Under the pieces are notes generated by a model. That model was not told where the DNA came from and made no database searches. It saw nothing but the letters and a program-made list of their open reading frames with translations. A program made the translations under genes and the position numbers. From contig NZ_JALJZT010000002.1 in assembly GCF_024171405.1 (NCBI RefSeq), forward strand, positions 2,046,001 to 2,110,000: a DNA stretch of 64,000 bases, given 5' to 3'. Source of the stretch: Qipengyuania citrea (GTDB taxonomy: Bacteria > Pseudomonadota > Alphaproteobacteria > Sphingomonadales > Sphingomonadaceae). Below, piece by piece: positions 18,656 to 26,962 of the stretch (position 1 is the stretch's first letter; every line of letters starts with the position of its first letter).

Positions 18656-20031
18656 TTCACGTCTCCTTCACCGGGCTGGCCGAGCTCGAAATCGCTCACC
18701 GGACGCCGCTTGCGGTCCATTGCGTCGAACATCAGCGCGCCGTCGACCCAGACCTTTTCGGGGCGCGAATAGACCGACAGCGGATCCCCGTTCCACAGGA
18801 CGACGTCGGCCATCTTGCCGGTTTCGAGGCTGCCGGTCATATCGGCGATGCCCATGGCCTTGGCGGCGTTGTAGGTGAACCAGCCGACCACTTCGGCATC
18901 GGGAATGTCGATCCCCAGCCGCAGCCCGGCGGCCTGCGCCTTGGCCGCTTCCTGGTTGAGCCGCTGGATGCCGTTCTCGTCATCGGAATGGATCACCACG
19001 CAGGCATCCGCCTGGCGCAGCAGCGCCGCGTTTTCGAGGATACCGTCATAGGCTTCCATCTTGAAGCCGTACCAGTCCGCCCAGATCGCGCTGCAGACGT
19101 CGTTTTCGCGCAGCAGGTCGCCGATCTTGTAGGCTTCGACCGCGTGATGGAAGGCGGTGACCTTGTAGCCCATCTCCTTGGCCATATCCATCACCAGCGC
19201 CATTTCGTCCGCGCGGTAGCAGTGGTTGTGGACGAGGATCTCGCCGTCGAGCACGCCCTTGAGCGTTTCCTTGCCCAGATCGCGCTTCTTGCCGTCATAG
19301 GCCTCCGCGTCGAGCCACATCTGCCGGTTGACCGCGAAATTGCCCATGCGGGTCGAGGGCGTACGGCCCTTACCGCCATAGACGCGTTTGGGGTTCTCGC
19401 CGCAGGCCATCTTCATGCCATAGGGCGCGCCGGGGAACTTCATCCCCTGCACGGTCCGCGCGGAAACGTTCTTCAGCGTGACCGAGCGGCCGCCGGTCAG
19501 GTTCGCCGAACCCGGCAGGATCTGCAGGCTGGTGACGCCGCCATTGGCCAGCGCGCGGGTAAAGCCCGGGTCCTGCGGCCAGACCGAATGTTCGGCCCAG
19601 ACTTCGGGCGTCATCGGGCTGGTAGCTTCATTGCCGTCGGAATGCGCCTGCACGCTTGGGGTGGGATAATCGCCCAGGTGCGAATGGATGTCGATCACCC
19701 CCGGAGTGACGAACTTGCCGCTGCCATCGATCCGGTCGTAGCCATCGGTGGCGAGCGCGGCATCGCCAATGGCAACGACCTTGCCGTCGCGGAACAGGAC
19801 GGTGCCGTTGTCGATCCGGCCGCCGCGGCCGTCGTACACGGTCGCGCCGATCAGCGCCGTCGGACGGCCGGGATAGGGGCTGTAGGTCGAGGGGAAGGGG
19901 GCATTGCCATCCTTGCCAACCGGCGCGGTCCAATCCTTGGCAGAAGCCGAGGCCACGCCGTCGCCTCCGGTGGTGGAACATCCGGCAACCGCGAATGCGG
20001 CCGCGCAGGCGAGCAAGGTATATTTCTTCAT
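18652..20031 (-). CDS. Amidohydrolase, lipoprotein
   Basis: This 459-residue metal-dependent hydrolase starts with a lipoprotein signal (MKKYTLLACAAAFAVAGCST). The HxH metal motif is intact (PGVIDIHSHLGDYPTP), then VHNHCYRADEM, KVTAFHHAVEAYK, VIHSDDENG and the C-terminal sheet TGKMADVVLWNGDPLSVYS. Unlike its downstream partner it looks fully catalytic. Likely anchored in the periplasm and acting on small peptides or cyclic amides. ATG 20031 fits the signal peptide. Confidence 0.85.
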   Translation of the reverse strand: MKKYTLLACAAAFAVAGCSTTGGDGVASASAKDWTAPVGKDGNAPFPSTYSPYPGRPTALIGATVYDGRGGRIDNGTVLFRDGKVVAIGDAALATDGYDRIDGSGKFVTPGVIDIHSHLGDYPTPSVQAHSDGNEATSPMTPEVWAEHSVWPQDPGFTRALANGGVTSLQILPGSANLTGGRSVTLKNVSARTVQGMKFPGAPYGMKMACGENPKRVYGGKGRTPSTRMGNFAVNRQMWLDAEAYDGKKRDLGKETLKGVLDGEILVHNHCYRADEMALVMDMAKEMGYKVTAFHHAVEAYKIGDLLRENDVCSAIWADWYGFKMEAYDGILENAALLRQADACVVIHSDDENGIQRLNQEAAKAQAAGLRLGIDIPDAEVVGWFTYNAAKAMGIADMTGSLETGKMADVVLWNGDPLSVYSRPEKVWVDGALMFDAMDRKRRPVSDFELGQPGEGDVK

Positions 20032-20138
20032 GGAACCCCCAATGCAGTCGGGCCGGAGCATTGCTGCCCCGGCCCGCGTGGTCAATTGCGTTTTGTCGGC
20101 GCTATCAAGCAGTTCGCAGATTGGCACCGGATAGCGGA

Positions 20139-21722
20139 TCAGCCCAATGGGCGTGTTTCCGGATGGACACCGGCGCCTTGCGGTTCGCCCGGACCCTCGC
20201 TCTGGCCGAGCAGGTCGTCGCCGACATCGTCGTCCTGAAGCGTATCGAGATGCATGAGCTTCTTGATCAGAGGGCTGATGACCATCACGCCGACACCGAT
20301 CGCGATCGCATACCAGCCCACGGTCGAATAGACGTCGAGCACGACCTGCTTGCCCGCTTCCTCGCCCACGCCTTCGGCACCGGTCGCCGAGGCGATCAGG
20401 CCGGCGGCGAAGTTTCCGGTGGCCGAAGCGAAGAACCAGGTGCCCATGATCAGCGACGCCATATGTGACGGCGCCAGACGGTTCATGGCCGACAGGCCGA
20501 CCGGTGACAGGCACAGCTCGCCGGTGGTGTGCAGCAGGTAGATCAGGAAGATGAACAGCACGGGCACGGCTGCGTCCATGCCGACCGACTGCGCGCCCCA
20601 TACGAGGACGAGGAAGCCGAGGCCGACCTGGACGACACCCAGGCCGAACTTGAGCGGGGCGCTGGGTTCCATCCCCTTGCGGCCAAGCGTTTGCCAGGTA
20701 ACCGCAAACACCGGTGCGAGCAGGATGATGTAGATCGCATTGATCGACTGGAAGGTCGACGCGGGCACGCCGCCGCGATCGACATGGCGATCGGTGAACA
20801 GGTTGAGGCTCGAGCCCGCCTGTTCGAACAGCGCCCAGAAGACGATCGAGGTCAGGATCAGGAACATCGCTGCGAAAATGCGGTCGCGTTCTTCGCTGGG
20901 CAGCTTCACCACCGCAGTGAACAGCACGTAAAGCACCAGCGACCCACCGAAGAGACCGAGCACGTAGCCGACCATGTCCTGATACTGGATCGCAAGCCAG
21001 CAGATGCCGACCAGCGCGATGCCCACGCCGTACATCGACCATTCGGTCTTCTTGGCAAGCTGCTTGGGCGGTTCGCCGCGGCCGAGCAGCAGCGGCTTGC
21101 CCCAGACGAACACGACCAAACCCGCCAGCATGCCGATCCCGGCAAGACCGAAGCCATAGGCCCAGCCATAGGTTTCGCCGATATAGCCGCACAGCAGCGA
21201 ACCGATCGCGGCGCCGAGGTTAATGCCCATGTAGAAGATGGTGTAGGCAGCATCGCGGCGTGTATCGGTGCGCGGATAGAGCTGGCCGACAATCACCGAG
21301 ATATTCGCCTTGAGGAAGCCCGAGCCGACGATGATCAGCGCCAGTGCCAGCCAGAAAACGTAGACGATCGGATTGTTCTCCGTCCCCGCGGCGGGATCGC
21401 CTTCGAAGGCCATGAAGAAATGGCCCAGCGTCAGCAGGACCGCACCGAACAGCACCGCCTTCCTCTGCCCCAGATACTTGTCGGCGAGATAGCCGCCGAC
21501 CACCGGGGTGATGTACACCAAGGCGGTATAGGCGCCGTAGATGATGCCCGCATCGCTGTCCGAAAACAGCCAGTGCTTGGTCAGGTAGAAGATCAGCAGG
21601 GCGCGCATCCCGTAATAGGAAAAACGCTCCCACATCTCGGCGAAGAACAGGACGAACAGTCCCTTGGGGTGGCCCAGGAATGTTCCTGCCGAATCCCCGT
21701 CAACCGGTTGTGTTGTGGCCAT
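20139..21722 (-). CDS. POT-family proton-coupled peptide transporter
   Basis: This is a proton:oligopeptide symporter of the major facilitator superfamily with about 12-14 membrane segments. Hallmarks are FFAEMWERFSYYGMRALL (ExxERFxYY motif), TPVVGGYLADKYLGQRKAV, FYMGINLGAAIGSL and GELCLSPVGLSAMNRLAP. ATG 21722 (MATTQPVDGD, 527 residues) is preferred because AGAGG lies upstream; an ATG 13 codons earlier is possible. The two amidohydrolases downstream on the same strand fit a peptide-uptake and breakdown locus. Confidence 0.93.
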   Translation of the reverse strand: MATTQPVDGDSAGTFLGHPKGLFVLFFAEMWERFSYYGMRALLIFYLTKHWLFSDSDAGIIYGAYTALVYITPVVGGYLADKYLGQRKAVLFGAVLLTLGHFFMAFEGDPAAGTENNPIVYVFWLALALIIVGSGFLKANISVIVGQLYPRTDTRRDAAYTIFYMGINLGAAIGSLLCGYIGETYGWAYGFGLAGIGMLAGLVVFVWGKPLLLGRGEPPKQLAKKTEWSMYGVGIALVGICWLAIQYQDMVGYVLGLFGGSLVLYVLFTAVVKLPSEERDRIFAAMFLILTSIVFWALFEQAGSSLNLFTDRHVDRGGVPASTFQSINAIYIILLAPVFAVTWQTLGRKGMEPSAPLKFGLGVVQVGLGFLVLVWGAQSVGMDAAVPVLFIFLIYLLHTTGELCLSPVGLSAMNRLAPSHMASLIMGTWFFASATGNFAAGLIASATGAEGVGEEAGKQVVLDVYSTVGWYAIAIGVGVMVISPLIKKLMHLDTLQDDDVGDDLLGQSEGPGEPQGAGVHPETRPLG

Positions 21723-21924
21723 GCGTGGCAAACCTCTTGTAGTGTTCAGGAAGCCGCACACAGGGCTTCCTCCCCGAAGAAGCGGGCACCCTAACGGCTT
21801 GCGCGCTCATGTGAAGCATTAGTTACACTCGTGACCGGCTGGTGCGCGAATGGCGGTTTGGCCGGGAACCTTGCGCGCTCCGGTGTATTATGGCACTGAT
21901 GCAGTCAGCTTCGGGGAACACGTG

Positions 21925-22266
21925 ATGCGCAACCAGTCCAAGCCGGTCTATCTCAAGCTGCGTGACATGATCGCAGCGGCGATTATCGACGGACGCTATG
22001 CCGAAGGCGATATGCTGCCCTCGGTCCGCGCGCTGGCTGCCGAGCAGGGCGCCAATCCGTTAACCGTCGCCAAGGCCTACCAGCAGTTCCAGAACGACGG
22101 CCTGGTCGAAGTCCAGCGCGGGGTCGGCATGTATGTCGTCGACGGCGCGGCCGAGCGCCTGCGCCGGTCGGAACGCGACGCTTTCCTGCGCGAGGAATGG
22201 CCCGAGATCAGGGCGCGGATGGACCGCCTCGGCGTCTCGGCCAGCGAACTGCTTGCCGAAGCCTGA
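21925..22266 (+). CDS. GntR-family (YtrA-type) regulator
   Basis: This short 113-residue regulator is essentially one winged helix-turn-helix (KPVYLKLRDMIAAAIIDGRY, EGDMLPSVRALAAEQGANPLTVAKAYQQF, VQRGVGMYVVDGA) plus a short tail, the size of the YtrA subfamily. ATG 21925 is selected because GGGGA lies 8 bases before. It is divergent from the POT transporter across about 200 bases, so it may regulate that transporter or itself. YtrA proteins usually control ABC transporters, and none is adjacent. Confidence 0.85.
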   Translation: MRNQSKPVYLKLRDMIAAAIIDGRYAEGDMLPSVRALAAEQGANPLTVAKAYQQFQNDGLVEVQRGVGMYVVDGAAERLRRSERDAFLREEWPEIRARMDRLGVSASELLAEA

Positions 22267-22413
22267 GGGCCGGGCTGAAATTTACAGCTGTGAACTTGCG
22301 GGGAACCGCGGCTTCTGCCACAACCAGCGGATTGGAATCGGGCGAGAAAGCATGATTTCGGTGGGGCGCGTGGTAATAACCCATTTGTGGCCGAGTGGGC
22401 CAGGAGACGCCAA

Positions 22414-22695
22414 ATGATCCGATCCGAACTTCTTGCTGCCCTTGCCCAGGATAATCCCGAGCTGCGGGCCGAAGAGGTCGAACAGGTCGTGGACGTCTTC
22501 TTCGAAGAAATTGCCCAGCGCCTGAGCGAAGGCGGACGCGTCGAACTGCGCGGGTTCGGCGCCTTTTCCACGCGCGAGCGCGAAGCGCGCAAGGGTCGCA
22601 ACCCGCGCACCGGCGAAACGGTCGATGTGCCCGCCAAGCGCGTGCCCTATTTCAAGCCCGGCAAGGATATGCGTCGCCGTCTCAACGACGACTGA
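22414..22695 (+). CDS. ihfB: Integration host factor beta subunit
   Basis: This 93-residue DNA-bending protein matches [35 protein letters not shown], then [27 protein letters not shown] (the DNA-binding arm with the R-NP-x-TG motif) and [14 protein letters not shown]. The [12 protein letters not shown] sequence and [13 protein letters not shown] arm are characteristic of IHF-beta. ATG 22414 with AGGAGA seven bases upstream sets the start. Confidence 0.92.
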   Translation: MIRSELLAALAQDNPELRAEEVEQVVDVFFEEIAQRLSEGGRVELRGFGAFSTREREARKGRNPRTGETVDVPAKRVPYFKPGKDMRRRLNDD

Positions 22696-22763
22696 CGTTT
22701 CCCTACAGCTCAAGATCGACGATTGCCCGCCCGCCGGGCAGCGATTAGGGCTGCTTGCCGCAG

Positions 22764-22848
22764 GCGGGTGTGGCGGAATGGTAGACGCCGGGGACTTAAA
22801 ATCCCCTGTCCTTTGGACGTGTGGGTTCGAGTCCCACCACCCGCACCA
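22764..22848 (+). tRNA. tRNA-Leu (anticodon TAA)
   Basis: An 85-nt class II tRNA. The acceptor stem GCGGGTG (22764-22770) pairs with CACCCGC (22838-22844), followed by discriminator A and an encoded CCA. The T-arm is GTGGG-TTCGAGT-CCCAC, the anticodon loop CTTAAAA gives TAA, and a long variable arm (around TGTCCTTTGGACGT) is typical of leucine tRNA. It reads UUA codons, which are rare in this GC-rich DNA. No intron. Confidence 0.97.
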
Positions 22849-23019
22849 ACGCTGTCGCATCCCTTCGATGAACCAAGCGCGCCCTACCGCGAATAATTCG
22901 CAAGGGGTTTATCTCCGCGTTAACCCCTAGCGTTATATTAGGGGCCTTCAAAGGATCGCTGGGCCAGGGAACCGTGGCAGACAAGCCGTAGCTGCGGGTA
23001 CCTGGAGAATTTAGGGGCG

Positions 23020-23652
23020 ATGGAATTTACCACCGAACTCTACATGGACGATAACGCTTCCTCGACCGGACCCGAACAGCGCGCTGCGCCGCGCTTCATC
23101 TCGCTTATCCGCGCGGCGAAACTGGTGTGCGGGCAGGGCGAGTTCGTCTGCGTTATCCGCGATGTCTCGGCGACCGGCGTGTCCGTGCGCACCTTCCATC
23201 GCTTGCCCACCGATGCGGCGATCGCGCTCGAATTGCAGAACGGCGAGACCTACGAGCTGGAACTGGTCCGCTCCGAGGGCTTCGAGGCGAGCTATCGTTT
23301 CGTCACCCCGATCGCGGTCGAACAGCTGATCCAGGAAGACTGGGGTTACCCCAAGCGCCAGCTGCGTCTCAACATCATGCTTCCGCTGGTGGTGTCCGCG
23401 CTGACGGGCCGGGGCAAGGCGGTCACGCTCAATGTCTCGCAGCAGGGCGCGCGGATCGAATGCGACCACGTCTTCTCGATCGACCAGCGCGTGACGATTT
23501 CCTGCGACCAATTGCCCGACATCCGCTGCACGGTGCGCTGGCGCAAGGATGCCAATTACGGGCTGGTGTTCGAAGATACCTTTACGCTGGCCGATTTCGC
23601 CAAGCTGGCCGCCAAGGTGCAATGCCCCGCGCTGCTGCAGGACCAGAGGTAA
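23020..23652 (+). CDS. Tandem PilZ-domain protein
   Basis: The 210 residues contain two PilZ-like modules. The first has RAAPR (RxxxR, about 21-25) and DVSATG (DxSxxG); the second has KRQLR and NVSQQG. PilZ domains bind cyclic di-GMP through these motifs and relay it to motility, polysaccharide or cell-cycle targets. The second module's arginine motif is weaker and may not bind. The start is ATG 23020 with AGGGGCG before it. The 170-base 5' region is unusually rich in inverted repeats. Confidence 0.85.
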   Translation: MEFTTELYMDDNASSTGPEQRAAPRFISLIRAAKLVCGQGEFVCVIRDVSATGVSVRTFHRLPTDAAIALELQNGETYELELVRSEGFEASYRFVTPIAVEQLIQEDWGYPKRQLRLNIMLPLVVSALTGRGKAVTLNVSQQGARIECDHVFSIDQRVTISCDQLPDIRCTVRWRKDANYGLVFEDTFTLADFAKLAAKVQCPALLQDQR

Positions 23653-23701
23653 TGCGCAGCGGGATCCGGCGTGCCGGTTTCACGCGTAGCCTTGCACTGA
23701 T

Positions 23702-24199
23702 CTAGCTGGCGACGAAATCCAGCGCGGCGCCGTTGATGCAATGGCGCTTGCCGGTCGGCTTGGGGCCATCGTTGAAGATATGGCCCAGATGCCCGCCGCA
23801 ATCGGCGCAGTGCACTTCGGTCCGCGGATAGCCGATCTTGTAATCGGTAGCGGTGCCGACCGCGCCCTTGTCGATGGCCTGCCAGAAGCTGGGCCAGCCG
23901 GTCTTCGAATCGTATTTGGCCCTGGAGCTGTAAAGCGTATTGCCGCAGCCCGCGCAGGTGAAGGTGCCCGCGCGCTGTTCGTCATTGAGCGGCGAGGAAT
24001 AGGGCCGTTCGGTCCCCGCCTCGCGCAGGATCGCGAATTCCTGTTTGCTCAGCCGCTGGCGCCATTCGGCGGCCGTATATTTTACCCGAAATTCCTTCGC
24101 CTCTGCGGCGCCCGAGCCGCACGCGGCCAACGCCGCAAAGCTGGCAGAAACGCCGATCCAGCCAAGCAGGCGGCGGCGATCGAGGGACAGGTCTGTCAT
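23702..24199 (-). CDS. msrB: Exported peptide-methionine (R)-S-oxide reductase
   Basis: This 165-residue MsrB reduces the R-epimer of methionine sulfoxide. It has zinc-binding pairs CAGC and CADC, GWPSFWQAI, GHLGHIFNDGP, and the catalytic cysteine in RHCINGAAL (about Cys154). The N-terminus carries a twin-arginine-like stretch DRRRLLGWIG, then a hydrophobic segment with AAC. It is therefore probably a periplasmic or lipid-anchored enzyme, the counterpart of the exported MsrA at 11105. ATG 24199 was chosen; 24214 is in frame upstream. It is convergent with the PilZ gene. Confidence 0.93.
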   Translation of the reverse strand: MTDLSLDRRRLLGWIGVSASFAALAACGSGAAEAKEFRVKYTAAEWRQRLSKQEFAILREAGTERPYSSPLNDEQRAGTFTCAGCGNTLYSSRAKYDSKTGWPSFWQAIDKGAVGTATDYKIGYPRTEVHCADCGGHLGHIFNDGPKPTGKRHCINGAALDFVAS

Positions 24200-24281
24200 C
24201 GGGTGCGGTCTCATGGCGTGGAGGAATAGCCCCCCACGCCTGAACCTACGCTTGAACCGCGCGGCGGGTTACCGCCCGCCG

Positions 24282-25622
24282 TCAGAACTGGGTGACCTCG
24301 ACCTCGAGCTTGCGGAAACCGTGCACGAAATTCGCCCGCACGCGCTCGATATCGCCCGCGACATGCACCCGGATGCGGCGCTTGTGCATTTCCTCGAGCA
24401 GGATCCGCAGCTGGAGCTCGGCCAGGCGCGCGCCGACGCAGCGGTGGATGCCATAACCGAATGCGATGTGGCGGCGGGCATTCTCGCGCGTCAGGTCGAG
24501 TTTGTCGGGATTCTCGAACACCTCCTCGTCGCGATTGGCCGAGAGATACCAGAGCACGACCTTGTCGCCCTTCTTGATCGTCTGGCCGAACACTTCGGTA
24601 TCCTCGGTGCAGGTCCGCCGCATATGCGCGAGCGGGGTCTGCATGCGGAGCATTTCCTGCACCGCATTGGGAATCACGTCGGGGTTCTGTTCGAACAGCT
24701 TGCGCTGCTCGGGGTTCTTGTCGAGCTGGTAGACGAAGCCGCTCATCGAATTGCGCGTGGTGTCGTTGCCGCCCACGATCAGCAGGATCAGATTGCCCAT
24801 GAATTCCTGCGGGCTCATCTGGTTCATCGCTTCGGAATGGATCATCATCGAGATGAGATCGTCGCCCGGTTCCTTGTCATGCGTGCGCTCGATCCACAGC
24901 GACTGGAAATAGGCCGCCATCTCGCTGAGGAAGCCCCAGCGCATCTCGTCGAGATCGCGCACGGTGGCGAGCTCGGTATCGCCCGCCCAATCGGACCAAA
25001 AGGTCAGCAGGCGGCGGTCTTCCCAGGGGAAACCGAACAGGATCGCGAGCATGCCCGTGGTCAGCTCGATCGAGACCTTGTCGACCCAGTCGAACACTTC
25101 GCCGCGCGGCAAGCTGTCGAGCAGTTCGCCGGTACGCTGGCGGATCTCGCCTTCCATCTCGGCCATGCCGCTGGGCGTGAACTTGGGCGCAACGGTGCGT
25201 CGCTGGCCGGTGTGCTGCGGGCGGTCCATGGCGATGAACATGGGCAGCTCGCGCCGCTCCTCGATCCCCGCCTCGGCCAGTTCCTCATCGGTCAGCCGGT
25301 TGAGGATGGTGATCCCGCCATGCTCCCAGCTGGAGGAAAAGGTGTCGGGCAGCGCCTCGATATGCTGGATCGCCTTGTGGCCGACCACCGCCCAATAGGG
25401 GCCGAAGGGGCTTTCGGGGATGTAATGGAGCGGTCCGGCTTCGCGCATCTCCTTGAAGATCGGCTGCCAGGTGTTCTCGGCATAGATGTCGCTGCGGCTG
25501 ACATCCCATTTGTGCGGGTGGCTGAGGCGTTCCTCGGGGTGCTCCGCAAAATGCTTTTTCAGCGCTTCATGCGCTCTGGGTTCGGTACGGCATTGGGGGC
25601 GTTCGATTGCAGCAGTGGCCAT
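24282..25622 (-). CDS. Cytochrome P450, CYP153-type alkane/fatty-acid omega-hydroxylase
   Basis: This 446-residue P450 has the I-helix LIVGGNDTTRNSMSG and the heme-ligand loop FGYGIHRCVGARLAELQLRIL (Cys at about 395). These segments, together with MAEMEGEIRQRT and the C-terminal FVHGFRKLEVEV, are close to the CYP153 family, soluble bacterial enzymes that hydroxylate terminal carbons of alkanes and fatty acids with a ferredoxin and ferredoxin reductase. A reductase lies at 30200-31426, but no ferredoxin gene is visible in the window. A palindrome overlaps its likely promoter. Confidence 0.9.
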   Translation of the reverse strand: MATAAIERPQCRTEPRAHEALKKHFAEHPEERLSHPHKWDVSRSDIYAENTWQPIFKEMREAGPLHYIPESPFGPYWAVVGHKAIQHIEALPDTFSSSWEHGGITILNRLTDEELAEAGIEERRELPMFIAMDRPQHTGQRRTVAPKFTPSGMAEMEGEIRQRTGELLDSLPRGEVFDWVDKVSIELTTGMLAILFGFPWEDRRLLTFWSDWAGDTELATVRDLDEMRWGFLSEMAAYFQSLWIERTHDKEPGDDLISMMIHSEAMNQMSPQEFMGNLILLIVGGNDTTRNSMSGFVYQLDKNPEQRKLFEQNPDVIPNAVQEMLRMQTPLAHMRRTCTEDTEVFGQTIKKGDKVVLWYLSANRDEEVFENPDKLDLTRENARRHIAFGYGIHRCVGARLAELQLRILLEEMHKRRIRVHVAGDIERVRANFVHGFRKLEVEVTQF

Positions 25623-25689
25623 GTCTCTCTCCTCGCGGGAGCGACTCCATCCGCCGCTCTCCCTCCTATGCCGCCCATCCTGCCTTAAC

Positions 25690-25704
25690 TGACACGTGTG
25701 TCAA
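25690..25704 (-). promoter_or_regulatory. Palindromic operator overlapping -35 box of the CYP153 gene
   Basis: TGACAC-GT-GTGTCA (25690-25703) is a perfect 6-bp-arm palindrome. On the minus strand its edge forms TTGACA (25704-25699), a consensus -35 box about 75 bases before the P450 start. No strong -10 is seen at ideal spacing. The layout suggests a dimeric repressor such as a TetR-family protein, but no regulator gene is adjacent. Confidence 0.55.
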
Positions 25705-25756
25705 TAGTGCGTTGCAAATCGCCACCCAACGAGGTCGTTGATCCAGATGCGAGTTC

Positions 25757-26962
25757 TTACGCGGGTTCGGTCCCGCCGACATGCCCCTTCACCGCGCGTC
25801 CGCCGCGGCCGGATTTCATCACCCGGCGGCGGAAGATCATCGCCCCGAAGCGGACGAACAGGATCACGCACAGCGCCTGCCAGCCAAGCGCGAGCGCATG
25901 CGGCCACAGCGCGTCCGACTGCGCCGCGCGCGCCAGCATGGCGAAGGGCGAGGACAGCGGGAAAATCGCGGCGAACAGCTCTATCGGCGAACCGGGGCGG
26001 GTGATCGAGGACGCGGCGAGGAAAAACACCAGCAGCTGCGCCATGGTGACGGGCATCGACAGCGTCTGCACCTCGCGCACGGTCGTCGCCATCCCGCCAA
26101 TCGTCAGGAACAGCGAGCCGAGCAGCAGATAGCCCATCGCGAAATAAATAATCCCGAATAGCAGGAACAGCGGCCAGCCCAGCGCGGGTTCGGGCAGTTG
26201 CGGCAATGCGCTACCGGCCAGCAGGCCGATCGCCGCGCCCGCCCACACCGCAATGCCGACCAGGCTGATGCCGAGCATGGCAGCCAGCTTGCCGAGGAAC
26301 ACCGCGTCCATCGGGATGGCAGCGGCGAGCACTTCGATGATCTTGTTGGCCTTTTCCTCGACGAGGTTGGAAAGCACCATGCCCGCCAGCAGCATCATCA
26401 GCAGGAACAGCAGCAGCTGCCCCGCCTGCGCGGTACGGATACGGTCGCTGCGCTGCGCGGCGACACTGGTCGCGACCGGGCGCGCGGTAACTTCCGGATA
26501 GGCGGTTGCGGTCCTCGTACCGGCGTCGGCCGCGATCAGCGCGATAGGGCCGCTCCAGTACGCGATCGCGTCTGCCGGCGCCGTCAGCGCGGGCGCGGCC
26601 ACCGTGCCGCTGATCACCGCGGTATAGTTCTTGCCCGGCTCGCGCAGAATCTGTTCGGGCGAGGCTGCGCTGGCGCTCGGCTGGAGTTCGGGCAGCGCCA
26701 TGCCGATCTGCGGGGCGAGGCGCGCGCGTGCCGCGACCATCGCCTGCGTGTCGGCCTCGGCCATGGCGACCGCGACGACGCGGGTATTGGCGTCGCGCTG
26801 TACCTGCCCGCCGATCCCGCCTGCCAGCGCCCCGATAACGATCGGGAACAGCGGGCCCAGCAGGAAGAAGAAGAATGCGCGGCTGAACAGGATCGCGTGG
26901 AAATCGCGCTTGGCCACGACGCGCGCGGCTTCGAACAGCGACAGGCGGGTGGTGTCGGTCAT
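25757..26962 (-). CDS. ABC-2 type exporter permease (NatB-like)
   Basis: This 401-residue membrane protein has one N-terminal span (FFFLLGPLFPIVIGALAGG), a large extracytoplasmic domain, and about five C-terminal spans (LLLFLLMMLLAGMVLSNLVEEKANKIIEVLAAAIP is the diagnostic core). The LVEEKANKIIEVL motif identifies the NatB/ABC-2 family. It overlaps the upstream ATPase gene by ATGA, so the two form one exporter. NatAB systems export sodium or drugs; the substrate here is not determinable. Confidence 0.88.
   Translation of the reverse strand: MTDTTRLSLFEAARVVAKRDFHAILFSRAFFFFLLGPLFPIVIGALAGGIGGQVQRDANTRVVAVAMAEADTQAMVAARARLAPQIGMALPELQPSASAASPEQILREPGKNYTAVISGTVAAPALTAPADAIAYWSGPIALIAADAGTRTATAYPEVTARPVATSVAAQRSDRIRTAQAGQLLLFLLMMLLAGMVLSNLVEEKANKIIEVLAAAIPMDAVFLGKLAAMLGISLVGIAVWAGAAIGLLAGSALPQLPEPALGWPLFLLFGIIYFAMGYLLLGSLFLTIGGMATTVREVQTLSMPVTMAQLLVFFLAASSITRPGSPIELFAAIFPLSSPFAMLARAAQSDALWPHALALGWQALCVILFVRFGAMIFRRRVMKSGRGGRAVKGHVGGTEPA

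Noticed and set aside
20050-20075. GGGCCGG/CCGGCCC hairpin between the POT transporter and amidohydrolase genes as a terminator
   Set aside because: No T tract follows on the minus strand, and the sequence downstream is G-rich; it could at most stabilise or process the transcript.
21850-21924. Upstream extension of the GntR gene from ATG 21850
   Set aside because: The extra 25 residues show no conserved sequence; ATG 21925 has a good ribosome site and matches the usual YtrA start.
22950-23015. Possible c-di-GMP (GEMM-I) riboswitch before the PilZ gene
   Set aside because: Fragments such as GTAGCTGCGGGTACC resemble the 3' part, but the two internal hairpins and the canonical conserved loops are missing.
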